21,426 bases of DNA from CBDDRG01 sp051306415 (GCA_051306415.1 JBPPNE010000052.1:1-21426), one strand, 5' to 3'. Counted from the stretch's first letter, positions 1-8,223 are shown. Made by a program: numbers and translations. Notes: generated by a model from the sequence alone, not told the origin.

Positions 1-135
1 CAGCATGAAAGGGTGGATGGCAAGCGAAGCGGCGACATCTTGAATCGCCACGCCCGGCAACCCGCTCAATCGAACCGCTGTTGCCTTGAATTCACTGCTG
101 TATCGATACGTCGTTCTGGGGCCAGGCGTCGGCAT
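1..135 (-). CDS. IS3-family transposase OrfA, N-terminal part (cut by window edge)
   Basis: The first 45 codons are open to the window edge. The start ATG (complement of 133-135) is preceded by a strong AGGAGGT ribosome-binding site. The protein begins MPTPGPRTTYRYSSEFKATA and continues with VRLSGLPGVAIQDVAASLAIHPFML. The pattern of an S-x-EFK motif followed by V-x-DVA-x-L-x-IHPFML matches the DNA-binding helix-turn-helix head of IS3-family OrfA proteins. OrfA recognises the IS ends and is normally fused to OrfB by programmed frameshifting to form the DDE transposase. The rest lies outside the window, so whether the IS is active cannot be judged. Confidence 0.75.
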   Translation of the reverse strand, partial: MPTPGPRTTYRYSSEFKATAVRLSGLPGVAIQDVAASLAIHPFML

Positions 136-170
136 GTGAAACCTCCTGAATGGTTAGTTCAGGGTGTCCA
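1..170 (-). mobile_element. Partial IS3-family insertion sequence (5' end)
   Basis: The segment carries the beginning of an IS3-type orfA and ends near base 170. Read on the minus strand, the tip begins TGGACACCCTGAACTAACCA, with the 5'-TG typical of IS3-family ends. The IS runs out of the window on the left, so the second end, the orfB part and any target duplication cannot be seen. The base at 170 is my estimate of the tip, made from the TG start and the position of the orfA leader. The IS abuts the glycogen-gene remnants at 171 and probably helped to break them. Confidence 0.65.
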
Positions 171-354
171 CTAAAGCGTAGGAACCGTCGTCGGCGACGA
201 GCCGTGCAGATAGATCCAGGGGTGGTAGTAGCGGCCGCTGGCAGAGTCCCGGTATTCCGACTGGTGCACATGTGCCAGCACCACATCGGTGTGTGCGGAT
301 GGTCGTGTGCGCTCAGGGCGATATGGCTCTCCGGCACGCGGCGCGCAAGCATCT
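171..354 (-). pseudogene. Remnant of a family-57 glycoside hydrolase (N-terminus)
   Basis: On the minus strand two overlapping frames together spell an amylase-like start. One frame gives WCWHM. The next, shifted by two extra bases near 267-270, gives HQSEYRDSASGRYYHPWIYLHG. Joined, this reads CWHM-HQSEYRD...PW-YLHG. It resembles the N-terminal catalytic-domain motif of GH57-type alpha-amylases and related enzymes, which commonly read CWHMHQPEYRD...LPW-YLHA. After LHG the resemblance stops, and the frame ends with a TAG at the IS junction. The piece lies directly downstream of a glgC remnant on the same strand, which fits a former glycogen cluster. The assignment is from memory of the family motif and covers only about 35 residues, so it is tentative. 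It cannot encode a working enzyme. Confidence 0.5.
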
Positions 355-585
355 CTACCTAGGCCGGACGACACCCTGGAGCAATACATCAAAACGACGG
401 GCGTTCCTTACCGGATCCATGCCGGTCACAGTGCCGAGGGATGGAGCAGTTGGCAACCACCACTTTGCGCAGGTGGCAGTCACGACCGATATCAATACTG
501 GGCAGGATCACCGAGCCCTCTACCTTGCTTGCTGTAACTGTTTATGCCCACAAAGGCTACAAGCTCAGTTGAAACGGTTACGGAC
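355..585 (-). pseudogene. glgC: Remnant of glgC (glucose-1-phosphate adenylyltransferase, C-terminal part)
   Basis: Three minus-strand pieces line up with the C-terminal left-handed beta-helix of GlgC, the enzyme making ADP-glucose for glycogen. The first is NSYSK (528-542). The second is VEGSVILPSIDIGRDCHLRK followed by VVVANCSIP (about 437-523). The third is GTVTGMDPVRNARRF with a TAG stop at 355-357. In intact GlgC these run together as NSYS-x-VEGSV-LP...RRVVID...IPEGTVIGEDP...ARRF. The first break is a 4-bp CAAG duplication at 524-527. The second is a shift near base 436. Upstream of about 585 the similarity fades and the N-terminal nucleotide-binding domain is missing. The tail after ARRF also differs from the usual ending. 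This is a decayed fragment. Confidence 0.7.
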
Positions 586-936
586 TGGATTGGATTGTGG
601 AATTAACGCCGGGCTTTGCGATTCATGCCAATGGCATCCACGAAGTGTTTCGTCACCGCCTTTCGGAAACGTTTGGTTGCAAGCCGACGGCGCGAATCGA
701 CGAACGACCAGCACTGAACTTGACAGCAATAATCATCGTTGTACTCCCCTCTTAGCTAACGCTTGCCAGAGCTGGTTTTATCGTGCGCGCGTCACACCCA
801 CACTTGCGCTATCTAAAGAGGTGCCAAATCGGTGCCGTTAGCACCGTGATGACAGGTCGCTTCGGGTTCGCCGATACCGCACTGACGGCACGTTGAAATG
901 GACTGAATCGAGTAATCCACATGAGGGAGGTGGGGC
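586..936. other. Gene-free stretch upstream of traG
   Basis: No protein that I recognise is encoded here in any frame. The base composition is visibly more AT-rich and less codon-structured than the operon that follows. A 50-codon open frame on the minus strand (606-755, no ATG near its beginning) and an interrupted plus-strand frame give no family match. In related Trb-type integrative elements the relaxase gene usually lies just upstream of traG. Nothing resembling a relaxase C-terminus is present. The segment probably contains the junction between the glycogen-gene remnants and the conjugation operon, plus the operon's promoter. I see no copy of the guaA 3'-end sequence in it. Confidence 0.5.
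720..747 (+). promoter_or_regulatory. Possible sigma-70 promoter for the traG-trb operon
   Basis: A perfect -35 hexamer TTGACA (720-725) is followed after 16 bp by TACTCC (742-747), which matches TATAAT at only three positions. It is the best promoter-like pair in the leader and lies about 190 bp ahead of the traG start. The weak -10 makes this a guess. Strong expression could need an activator, or the true promoter may lie elsewhere. Confidence 0.25.
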
Positions 937-2925
937 ATGGTGCCGACTGGCGTGCTGACTGGCCAGATCATGATGGTTTTCACCATCGTATTACTGGGGC
1001 TATGGAGCGCCACCCAGTGGACGGCGGCTGCACTGGGATACCAGATGCGGCTCGGCGCGCCCTGGTTCGACCTGTTTGGCACGCCCATCTATCACCCGTG
1101 GCGGCTATTCGAGTGGTGGTACTTCTACGATGCCTATGCGCCCGACATCTTCCTGCGCGGCGGTGCCATCGCCGCGTGCAGCGGCTTAGCCGGTGCCATG
1201 GTGGCCATCACCATGTCGGTGTGGCGCGCCCGACAATCCAAGCTGGTAACGACCTACGGTTCGGCGCGCTGGGCGCTGCCCGCTGAAATCCGCAGTTCCG
1301 GGCTGACCGGCCCTGCCGGCGTTTTCCTGGGCCGCAAGGATGGCGACTACCTACGTCACGAGGGTCCCGAGCATGTGATGGCCTTCGCGCCGACCCGCTC
1401 CGGCAAGGGGGTTGGCCTGGTGGTACCTACGCTGCTTTCGTGGCCCGGCTCCGCCGTGATCCACGACATCAAGGGCGAGAACTGGGCTTTGACGGCCGGC
1501 TGGCGCTCGCGCTTCTCGCATTGCCTGCTGTTCAACCCGACCGATGCACGGTCTGCCGCCTACAACCCGCTGCTCGAAGTGCGGCGCGGCATGCACGAAG
1601 TACGCGACGTGCAGAACATCGCCGATATCCTGGTCGATCCCGAAGGCGCACTGGAGCGCCGCAATCATTGGGAGAAGACTTCGCACGCACTGTTGGTCGG
1701 CGCGATCCTGCATGTGCTCTACGCCGGTGAAGACAAAACGCTGCGCGGTGTCGCCAATTTTCTGTCCGATCCTGCCAGCCCCTTCGAGGTGACGCTGCAC
1801 CGGATGATGACGACACGACACCTGGGCGAAACAACGCACCCGGTTGTCGCATCGGCGGCGCGCGAGGTAATGAATAAGAGCGACAACGAGCGCTCGGGTG
1901 TGCTATCCACCGCGATGAGTTTTCTGGGCCTGTACCGCGACCCCACGGTGGCCGAAGTCACTTCGCGCTGCGACTGGCGTATCGCCGACCTGATCGATGC
2001 CGATCATCCCGTGTCGCTGTACCTGGTGGTGCCGCCCTCGGACATCAGTCGCACCAAGCCACTGATCCGCCTGATTCTCAACCAGATCGGGCGACGCCTG
2101 ACCGAGTCGCTCGATGGCTCGGACGGCATTGCCCGCCGCCACAAGTTACTGCTGATGCTTGACGAGTTCCCGGCGCTGGGTCGGCTGGACTTCTTCGAGT
2201 CCGCCCTGGCCTTCATGGCGGGCTACGGACTGCGCGCATTTCTCATTGCGCAGTCGCTCAACCAGATCGACAAGGCCTACGGTCAAAACCACTCCATCCT
2301 CGACAACTGCCATGTGCGCATCGCCTTTGCCACCAATGACGAGCGCACGGCCAAGCGCATTTCCGAAGCATTGGGCACCGCGACCGAACTGCGCGCCCAG
2401 CGCAACTACGCAGGCCATCGGTTGGCACCGTGGCTCGGTCATTTGATGGTGTCGCGGCAAGAGACGGCACGGCCACTGCTCACGCCTGGCGAGGTGATGC
2501 AACTGCCACCCGATGACGAGGTGGTGATGGTGTCCGGTCATCCACCGATCAAGGCGCAAAAAATTCGCTACTACCTGGATGCGAATTTCAAGACGCGCAT
2601 GCAGGCACCGCCGCCATTGCTGCTTGGGCACTACGCCGATGTACCGGCAGCGCGACCCGACGACTGGACCGGACTGGCCATCCCCGCTGCACCGATTCCT
2701 GGTCTGGTCTTCCCCGCACACGGTGAGGCCATCGACGACGACGGCGGTCGCCAACAACAGCCGGAACTGGCCGAAGTCGTATTCACGCCGGAGCCCGAAC
2801 ACGCAGCGGACGACATGGGCCTGTTCGATGACGACGACTTGTCGTTGCCCATCCAGCTCGATCCACGCCTGCAACGCACGGCGCGGCTGGCCGCCCTTGA
2901 CCCTGATGACGGGATATCCCTATGA
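937..2925 (+). CDS. traG: Type IV coupling protein TraG (VirD4 family)
   Basis: This 662-residue inner-membrane ATPase links the relaxase-DNA complex to the mating channel during conjugation. Two membrane segments are visible (about residues 8-30 and 70-92). Walker A follows, with TRSGKGVG around K157, then KGENW shortly after, and Walker B with LLLMLDEFPALG around D409-E410. The later IAQSLNQID motif is typical of VirD4/TraG proteins. The start at 937 is chosen over the ATG at 921 because a GGGAGGTGGGG purine run is well spaced ahead of it, and because the product then begins with the membrane segment as in relatives. The stop overlaps the next gene by 4 bp (ATGA). The C-terminal 80 residues are acidic (DDDD stretches). 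The gene opens the operon but lacks the usual relaxase gene upstream. Confidence 0.93.
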   Translation: MVPTGVLTGQIMMVFTIVLLGLWSATQWTAAALGYQMRLGAPWFDLFGTPIYHPWRLFEWWYFYDAYAPDIFLRGGAIAACSGLAGAMVAITMSVWRARQSKLVTTYGSARWALPAEIRSSGLTGPAGVFLGRKDGDYLRHEGPEHVMAFAPTRSGKGVGLVVPTLLSWPGSAVIHDIKGENWALTAGWRSRFSHCLLFNPTDARSAAYNPLLEVRRGMHEVRDVQNIADILVDPEGALERRNHWEKTSHALLVGAILHVLYAGEDKTLRGVANFLSDPASPFEVTLHRMMTTRHLGETTHPVVASAAREVMNKSDNERSGVLSTAMSFLGLYRDPTVAEVTSRCDWRIADLIDADHPVSLYLVVPPSDISRTKPLIRLILNQIGRRLTESLDGSDGIARRHKLLLMLDEFPALGRLDFFESALAFMAGYGLRAFLIAQSLNQIDKAYGQNHSILDNCHVRIAFATNDERTAKRISEALGTATELRAQRNYAGHRLAPWLGHLMVSRQETARPLLTPGEVMQLPPDDEVVMVSGHPPIKAQKIRYYLDANFKTRMQAPPPLLLGHYADVPAARPDDWTGLAIPAAPIPGLVFPAHGEAIDDDGGRQQQPELAEVVFTPEPEHAADDMGLFDDDDLSLPIQLDPRLQRTARLAALDPDDGISL

Positions 2926-3407
2926 GCCGCACACGTCTGAACCTTTTCATCGAGCACGAGCACGCCAAGCGGCTCGACGAGCTGGCGACCATGAAGGGTT
3001 TATCCAAGTCCTCGATCATCGCCGCCGCGCTGGCCTCGTTCCTGTCGCCCGACTCCGGCGACCAGCGCGAAGCCGCCATCGCCAAACGGCTGGACCGCTT
3101 GTCTCGCCACCTCGACAAGCTGGAACGGGATCAGAACATCCTGATCGAGACCGTCGCGCTCTACGTGCGCTACTTCCTGACTGTCAGCACCCCGGTGCCG
3201 GAAGCGCATCAGGAAGCAGCACGCGCTCAGGGGCGCGCACGCTTCGAGCAGTTTATCGAACAGCTTGGTCGGCATTTGCTGCGCGGGCGCAGCCTGGTCA
3301 AGGACGTGGTCGAGGAAATCCAGCCCGACCCCAGCCAGTTCTTCGGCCACCAGGACAACGTTCGCGCCGCAGCGCCTTCCGACGAGTCCGGGGGAACGCC
3401 ATCATGA
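2922..3407 (+). CDS. CopG-family ribbon-helix-helix protein
   Basis: The 161-residue protein begins MSRTRLNLFIEHEHAKRLDE. The segment up to about residue 45 (a beta strand RLNLFI, then helices around RLDELATMKGLSKSSIIAAAL) matches the ribbon-helix-helix DNA-binding fold of CopG/Arc-type regulators. The middle (about 48-80) is rich in K, R, D and E with a likely coiled coil (AKRLDRLSRHLDKLERDQNIL). The rest has no known domain. It sits between traG and trbB with 4-bp ATGA overlaps at both ends, as a CopG-type gene often does in Tn4371-like and other Trb operons. A role as repressor of the transfer operon, or in binding the transfer origin, is inferred from fold and position only. It could alternatively be a structural accessory of the relaxosome. 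Confidence 0.8.
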   Translation: MSRTRLNLFIEHEHAKRLDELATMKGLSKSSIIAAALASFLSPDSGDQREAAIAKRLDRLSRHLDKLERDQNILIETVALYVRYFLTVSTPVPEAHQEAARAQGRARFEQFIEQLGRHLLRGRSLVKDVVEEIQPDPSQFFGHQDNVRAAAPSDESGGTPS

Positions 3408-4420
3408 CCAGCCCGCCGCGCGATCAGGGCTTGTCGGCCTCGCTGGCACTGGAACGTCGCGTGCGCATGCTGCGCACCGCGATGGGGCCGGACATCGCCA
3501 AGGCCTTGAACGACCCCGACGTGGTGGAAGTCATGCTCAACCCAGACGGTTCGCTATGGATCGATCGGCTGAGCAGTGGACGCGAGCCGCTGGGTGTCAG
3601 CCTCACGCCCGCCGACGGCGAACGCATTATCCGGCTGGTCGCCGCCCATGTGCGTGCTGAAGTGCATGCGGGCAAGCCACTGCTGTCCGCCGAGTTGCCC
3701 GAGACCGGGGAACGTTTCGAGGGCGCGTTACCACCCGTGACGCCGGGGCCGGTGTTCGCGCTACGCAAGCGCGCGGTCGGTCTGATCCGGCTCGATACCT
3801 ATGTGGCCGACGGCATCCTGACCGAGGCCCAGGCGGCCTTCCTGCGGAGCGCCGTGCGCGAGCGCCAGAACATCCTGATCGCGGGAGGCACCAGCACTGG
3901 CAAGACCACGCTGGTCAATGCCCTGCTCGACGAGATCGCCGCCACCGGCGACCGCGTCATCGTGCTCGAAGACACAGTGGAGCTGCAATGCACGGCACGC
4001 GACCACGTCCCCCTGCGCACCCGCGTGGGTGTCGTGACCATGGCCGAGCTGGTGCGCTCGACGCTGCGGCTGCGACCAGATCGCATCGTCGTCGGTGAAG
4101 TGCGCGGCGCCGAAGCGCTGGACCTACTCAAGGCCTGGGGCACCGGCCATCCAGGCGGCATCGCCACCGTCCATGCCGGTTCCGCCGCGGGCGCGCTGCT
4201 GCGGCTGGAACAACTGATTCTCGAAGTCGCGGTGACCGCACCACGCGCCCTGATCGCCGAGGCCGTGAACGTCATCGTCTACATCGCCGGTCGCGGCCAT
4301 GCGCGCCGCGCGCAGGAAATCGCCCGCGTCACTGGCTTCGACAGCCACGGCTACCAGCTCAGCACGGAGTTGATGCCTTCCTTCCCATCCCTTTCCTCAA
4401 TCACTGGAGAACCGTCATGA
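3404..4420 (+). CDS. trbB: Conjugal transfer ATPase TrbB (VirB11 family)
   Basis: This 338-residue cytoplasmic hexameric ATPase drives pilus assembly and substrate transfer in P-type conjugation systems. Visible motifs are Walker A (GGTSTGKTT, 161-169), the Asp box around VIVLEDTVEL, Walker B-like GEVRG (231-235) and the His box GTGHPGG (246-252), all in the standard VirB11 order. The frame is open much further upstream inside traG. The start at 3404 is chosen because it overlaps the previous stop by ATGA and gives the normal TrbB N-terminus, with a LERRVRMLRTAMG...DPDVVEVMLNPDG segment. Length is normal for the family (about 320-350). The gene ends in an ATGA overlap with trbC. Confidence 0.95.
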   Translation: MTSPPRDQGLSASLALERRVRMLRTAMGPDIAKALNDPDVVEVMLNPDGSLWIDRLSSGREPLGVSLTPADGERIIRLVAAHVRAEVHAGKPLLSAELPETGERFEGALPPVTPGPVFALRKRAVGLIRLDTYVADGILTEAQAAFLRSAVRERQNILIAGGTSTGKTTLVNALLDEIAATGDRVIVLEDTVELQCTARDHVPLRTRVGVVTMAELVRSTLRLRPDRIVVGEVRGAEALDLLKAWGTGHPGGIATVHAGSAAGALLRLEQLILEVAVTAPRALIAEAVNVIVYIAGRGHARRAQEIARVTGFDSHGYQLSTELMPSFPSLSSITGEPS

Positions 4421-4749
4421 CGACTTCACGTATTTCCGTAAAACCGGCCTTGCAATTCGTGGCCCTCGCCGCGCTGCTGCTGGCCATCGCCATTCCCGCG
4501 CATGCGGCGGGCTCGAACATGCCGTGGGAGGCACCGCTGCAATCGGTGCTGGAGTCCATTCAGGGACCGGTGGCCCGCATCATCGCGGTGATCGTCATCA
4601 TCACGACCGGCCTTGCGCTGGCGTTTGGCGACACCAGCGGTGGCTTCCGCAAGCTGGTGCAGATCGTCTTCGGCCTGTCGATCGCGTTCGCCGCGTCCTC
4701 GTTCTTCCTGACCTTCTTCAGCTTCGCCGGCGGAGCGGTGATCGCATGA
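4417..4749 (+). CDS. trbC: Prepilin TrbC (VirB2 family)
   Basis: The 110-residue product is the major pilin subunit precursor of the conjugative pilus. It has a long signal peptide with hydrophobic core FVALAALLLAIAI and a likely cleavage site after AHA (residue 30). Two further hydrophobic helices follow (about 54-70 and 81-104), separated by a short polar loop (GDTSGGFRK). This two-helix layout is diagnostic of VirB2/TrbC pilins. In the RP4 system TrbC is also trimmed and cyclised by the TraF protease. No such gene is in this window, so maturation would depend on genes elsewhere or on the host. The gene overlaps trbB and trbD by 4 bp. Confidence 0.9.
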   Translation: MTTSRISVKPALQFVALAALLLAIAIPAHAAGSNMPWEAPLQSVLESIQGPVARIIAVIVIITTGLALAFGDTSGGFRKLVQIVFGLSIAFAASSFFLTFFSFAGGAVIA

Positions 4750-5018
4750 ACGCGCTGCCTGCTGACGCACCTGGCTTTGAAGTGCCGCTGCACCGTTCGT
4801 TGACCGAACCCATTTTGCTGGGCGGCGCGCCGCGCACAGTGGCGATTGCCAACGGCACGCTGGCCGCTGCGGTCGGTCTCGGGTTGCAGCTTTGGCTCCC
4901 CGGTCTTGCACTGTGGATCGTCGGGCACTCGTTGGCGGTCTGGGGCGCGCGGCTGGATGCGCAGTTCATGGCGGTTTTCGCTCGACACATCAAGCACCGC
5001 ATGCTGTTGGACGTATGA
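4746..5018 (+). CDS. trbD: Conjugal transfer protein TrbD (VirB3 family)
   Basis: The 90-residue protein begins MNALPADAPGFEVPLHRSL, with the characteristic VPLHRSLTEPILLGGAPR segment of TrbD/VirB3. Two closely packed membrane helices follow (about 38-66). It is an inner-membrane component that works with the TrbE ATPase at the base of the secretion channel; in some systems VirB3 and VirB4 are fused. The start is an ATGA overlap with trbC. A 19-bp gap leads to trbE. Confidence 0.9.
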   Translation: MNALPADAPGFEVPLHRSLTEPILLGGAPRTVAIANGTLAAAVGLGLQLWLPGLALWIVGHSLAVWGARLDAQFMAVFARHIKHRMLLDV

Positions 5019-5037
5019 GGCCCACGGAGAACACGCC

Positions 5038-7488
5038 ATGATGCATCTTGCCGAATACCGCACACGCCCCGCGCTGCTGGCAGACTGGTTGCCCTGGGCT
5101 GGGCTGGTCGCGCCGGGTGTCGTACTCAACAAGGACGGCTCATTCCAGCGCACGGCGCGGTTTCGCGGGCCGGACCTGGATAGCGCGACACAGGGCGAAC
5201 TGATCGCCACGGCGGCGCGGTTGAACAACGCGTTGCGCCGGTTCGGTTCCGGCTGGGCGCTGTTCGTGGAGGCCGAACGGCGCGAAGCGGCTGACTACCC
5301 GGTGTCGGTATTTCCCGAGCCGTTGTCGTGGCTGGTCGATGAAGAGCGCCGCGCCGTTTTTGAGGAAGCCGATAGCCACTTCGAGAGCACGTACCACCTG
5401 ACGCTGCTGTACCTGCCGCCCGAGGAATCAACCGCCCGCGCCGCCAAGCTGCTGTACGAGAACACCAAGGTCGAAGGCGTGGATTGGCGCGAACGACTGG
5501 AGGGTTTCGTGTCGGAGACCGAGCGCTTCTTCGGTTTGCTCGAAGGGGTGATGCCGGAGATCGCCTGGCTCGACGACGGCCAGACCTTGACCTACCTGCA
5601 TGCGTGCGTGTCCACGCGCCGCCATTCGGTGGCGGTGCCCGAAGTGCCGATGCACCTTGATGCGCTGCTGGCCGACGAACCGCTGACGGGCGGGCTTGCA
5701 CCGATGCTCGGAAGCCAACACCTGCGCGTGGTGTCGGTGCGCGGCTTTCCGACCTCGACCTGGCCCGGCTTGCTCGACGACCTCAACCGCCTGGGCTTTG
5801 CGTATCGCTGGAGCACGCGCTTCCTGTGTCTGGACAAGGCCGAGGCGGAGAAGGAACTGACGCGGCTGCGCCGTCAGTGGTTCGCCAAGCGCAAGAATAT
5901 CGTCGCGCTGCTGCGCGAAACCATCTTTCAGCAGGAAAGCCCGCTGGTGGATTCCGATGCCTCGAACAAGGCAGCGGATGCCGATGCGGCATTGCAGGAA
6001 CTGGGCAGTGACCAGGTTTCATTCGGTTACGTCACGGCCACCGTGACGGTGCTCGATACCGATGCGACGGCCGCCGACGAGAAGTTGCGCGCAGTGGAGC
6101 GAACCATTCAGGGCCGGGGCTTCATCACCATTCCGGAGACCTTGAACGCGGTCGATGCCTGGCTGTCGTCGATTCCGGGGCACGCCTACGCCAACGTGCG
6201 CCAGCCCATTGTCTCGACCTTGAATCTGGCCCACATGCTGCCGGTGTCGGCAGTGTGGGCCGGGCAAGAGCGCAATGCGCATCTTGACGGCCCGCCGCTA
6301 ATCGTGACCCGCACCGATGGCGCGACGCCGTTCCGGCTGGTCACGCACATCGGCGACGTGGGCAACACGCTGGTGGTCGGCCCCATCGGCATGGGCAAGT
6401 CGGTGCTGCTCGCGACGCTGGCATTGCAGTTCCGCCGCTATGCCGGATCGCGGATCTTCGCGTTCGACATGGGGCGTTCGATTCGCGCCACCGTGCTCGG
6501 ACTCGGTGGCGAGCACTACGACTTGGGCGCAGAGGGTGCTATCGCCTTTCAGCCGCTGGCCCGCATCGATCAGGACAGCTACCGCGCCTGGGCGGCCGAG
6601 TGGGTCGAAGGCCGCTTGATTCACGAAGGCGTGACCGTTGGGCCAGACGTGAAGGACGCTGTGTGGTCGGCGCTGAACAGTCTCGCCAGCGCGCCGCTCG
6701 ATCAGCGCACCATGACCGGCTTGTCTGTGCTGCTGCAATCGAACGCGCTGCGGCAAGCCTTGCAACCCTATGTGCTGGGTGGTGCACACGGCAAGCTGCT
6801 CGATGCCGACCATGACCGGCTCGCTGATTCCAAAGTGCAGGCCGACGTGCAGTGCTTCGAGATGGAAGAGCTGATGCACAGCAAGGCAGCGGCGCTGGCC
6901 GTGCTGCGCTACCTGTTCGCGCGCTTCGAGGAACGCCTTGATGGCGCCCCAACACTGTTGATCCTTGACGAGGCCTGGCTGTTCCTCGATGACCCGGTGT
7001 TCGCCGCGCGCATTCGCCAGTGGCTCAAGACGCTGCGCAAAAAGAACGTGTCGGTAATCTTCGCCACGCAGTCGCTGGCGGACATCAAGGATTCCAGTAT
7101 TGCGCCAGCCATCATCGAGAGCTGCGTGAACCGAATTTTCTTGCCCAATCCGCAGGCAACCGAGCCGCAGATTCGCGTTATCTACGAAGGCTTCGGCCTG
7201 AATACGCGACAGATTGAGATCGTGGCGACCGCCCAGCCCAAGCGCGATTACTACTACCAGTCGCGGCTCGGCAACCGCGTTTTCGACCTGGGGCTTGGGC
7301 CGGCGGCGCTGGCCTTTGCCGGTGCAGCCAAGCCCGAAGACCAACGCGCTATCGACACCGTTTCCGCGTCGGTGCCGCCTGCGGACTTCGCAGCCGCCTG
7401 GCTGCGCCATCGCGGTCTCGACTGGGCCGCAGACCTGATCCCCTCTTACCCGTCGTCCCCCTTCACACCCCAGGAGAAGCAGCCATGA
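5038..7488 (+). CDS. trbE: Conjugal transfer ATPase TrbE (VirB4 family)
   Basis: This 816-residue ATPase energises assembly of the type IV secretion channel and pilus. It begins MMHLAEYRTRPALLADWLPW, a normal TrbE N-terminus. The N-terminal CagE/VirB4 domain occupies roughly residues 20-420. The ATPase domain then shows Walker A GPIGMGKS (448-455), Walker B LLILDEAW (D644, E645) and the FATQSLADI motif that follows it. The frame is open upstream into trbD, but the start at 5038 has a GGAGA ribosome-binding site 7 bp ahead and gives the family's usual length. The final bases overlap trbJ by ATGA. Confidence 0.95.
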   Translation: MMHLAEYRTRPALLADWLPWAGLVAPGVVLNKDGSFQRTARFRGPDLDSATQGELIATAARLNNALRRFGSGWALFVEAERREAADYPVSVFPEPLSWLVDEERRAVFEEADSHFESTYHLTLLYLPPEESTARAAKLLYENTKVEGVDWRERLEGFVSETERFFGLLEGVMPEIAWLDDGQTLTYLHACVSTRRHSVAVPEVPMHLDALLADEPLTGGLAPMLGSQHLRVVSVRGFPTSTWPGLLDDLNRLGFAYRWSTRFLCLDKAEAEKELTRLRRQWFAKRKNIVALLRETIFQQESPLVDSDASNKAADADAALQELGSDQVSFGYVTATVTVLDTDATAADEKLRAVERTIQGRGFITIPETLNAVDAWLSSIPGHAYANVRQPIVSTLNLAHMLPVSAVWAGQERNAHLDGPPLIVTRTDGATPFRLVTHIGDVGNTLVVGPIGMGKSVLLATLALQFRRYAGSRIFAFDMGRSIRATVLGLGGEHYDLGAEGAIAFQPLARIDQDSYRAWAAEWVEGRLIHEGVTVGPDVKDAVWSALNSLASAPLDQRTMTGLSVLLQSNALRQALQPYVLGGAHGKLLDADHDRLADSKVQADVQCFEMEELMHSKAAALAVLRYLFARFEERLDGAPTLLILDEAWLFLDDPVFAARIRQWLKTLRKKNVSVIFATQSLADIKDSSIAPAIIESCVNRIFLPNPQATEPQIRVIYEGFGLNTRQIEIVATAQPKRDYYYQSRLGNRVFDLGLGPAALAFAGAAKPEDQRAIDTVSASVPPADFAAAWLRHRGLDWAADLIPSYPSSPFTPQEKQP

Positions 7489-8213
7489 AGAAAACCTTGC
7501 TTGCCATTGCCGCGGCCGTTCTCGTGACTGCCATGCCCACTGCGCAAGCGCAGTGGGTCGTGATCGATCCGACCAATCTCGCGCAGAACATCATGACGGC
7601 CGCACGCGCGCTGGAACAGATCAACAACCAGATCAGGCAGCTTCAGAACGAAGCGCAGATGTTGACGAACGAGGCGAAGAACCTCACGAGTCTGGACTTT
7701 AGCGCGCTCAATGAATTGCGCTCGGCACTGTCCGCGACGAACCAGCTCCTGCAACAGGCGCAGGGGCTGGCCTTCAACCTGTCGCAGATGGAAACCGAGT
7801 TCGCGCGGCTCTATCCCAATGCCTATACCGCCTCCACGTCGGGTAGTCAGATGTCAACCGACGCACGCACGCGCTGGCGCAACTCGTTGGAGGCGCTGCG
7901 CACCGCGACCAAGGTGCAGTCGCAAGCAGTACAGAACTTTGCATCCGACGAGCAGACCTTGACCGACCTCGTGAACCGCAGCCAGTCCGCCGTTGGCGCG
8001 CTTCAGGCCACGCAAGCGACGAACCAATTGCTGGCGCTGCAATCCCGCCAAGCCATCCAGGCACAGCAGCTCCAGATCACGCAGGACCGGGCCACCGCGC
8101 TGGAGCAGGCCCGGCAGGTCGCGGTGCAGGAACGCGCCCGCGAGGTGAGCCGGCGCTTTCAGGGCGACGGCACGCCCTACACACCGACCACCGTCAACTA
8201 CTACAACCCATGA
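7485..8213 (+). CDS. trbJ: Conjugal transfer protein TrbJ (VirB5 family)
   Basis: The 242-residue secreted protein has a signal peptide (MKKTLLAIAAAVLVTAMPTA, cleavage about residue 22 after AQA). The mature part is rich in Gln, Asn and Ala and predicted to be helical and coiled, with LEQINNQIRQLQNEAQML near its beginning. This is typical of TrbJ/VirB5 minor pilins, thought to sit at the pilus tip and mediate contact with the recipient. An AGGAGAAG ribosome-binding site lies inside the end of trbE. The last residues contain RRFQGDGTPYTP (223-234), a motif repeated at the end of the next gene product. A 10-bp gap separates it from that gene. Confidence 0.9.
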   Translation: MKKTLLAIAAAVLVTAMPTAQAQWVVIDPTNLAQNIMTAARALEQINNQIRQLQNEAQMLTNEAKNLTSLDFSALNELRSALSATNQLLQQAQGLAFNLSQMETEFARLYPNAYTASTSGSQMSTDARTRWRNSLEALRTATKVQSQAVQNFASDEQTLTDLVNRSQSAVGALQATQATNQLLALQSRQAIQAQQLQITQDRATALEQARQVAVQERAREVSRRFQGDGTPYTPTTVNYYNP

Positions 8214-8223
8214 GGACTCGACC

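Noticed and set aside
606..755. A 50-codon open frame on the minus strand ending in FRKAVTKHFVDAIGMNRKARR
   Set aside because: It lacks an ATG near its beginning and matches no family I know. It lies in a region where plus-strand frames are equally open, so it is not supported as a gene.
586..936. Possible left attachment site or origin of transfer upstream of traG
   Set aside because: I looked for a copy of the guaA 3' end and for a clear inverted repeat with a nick-like site and found neither.
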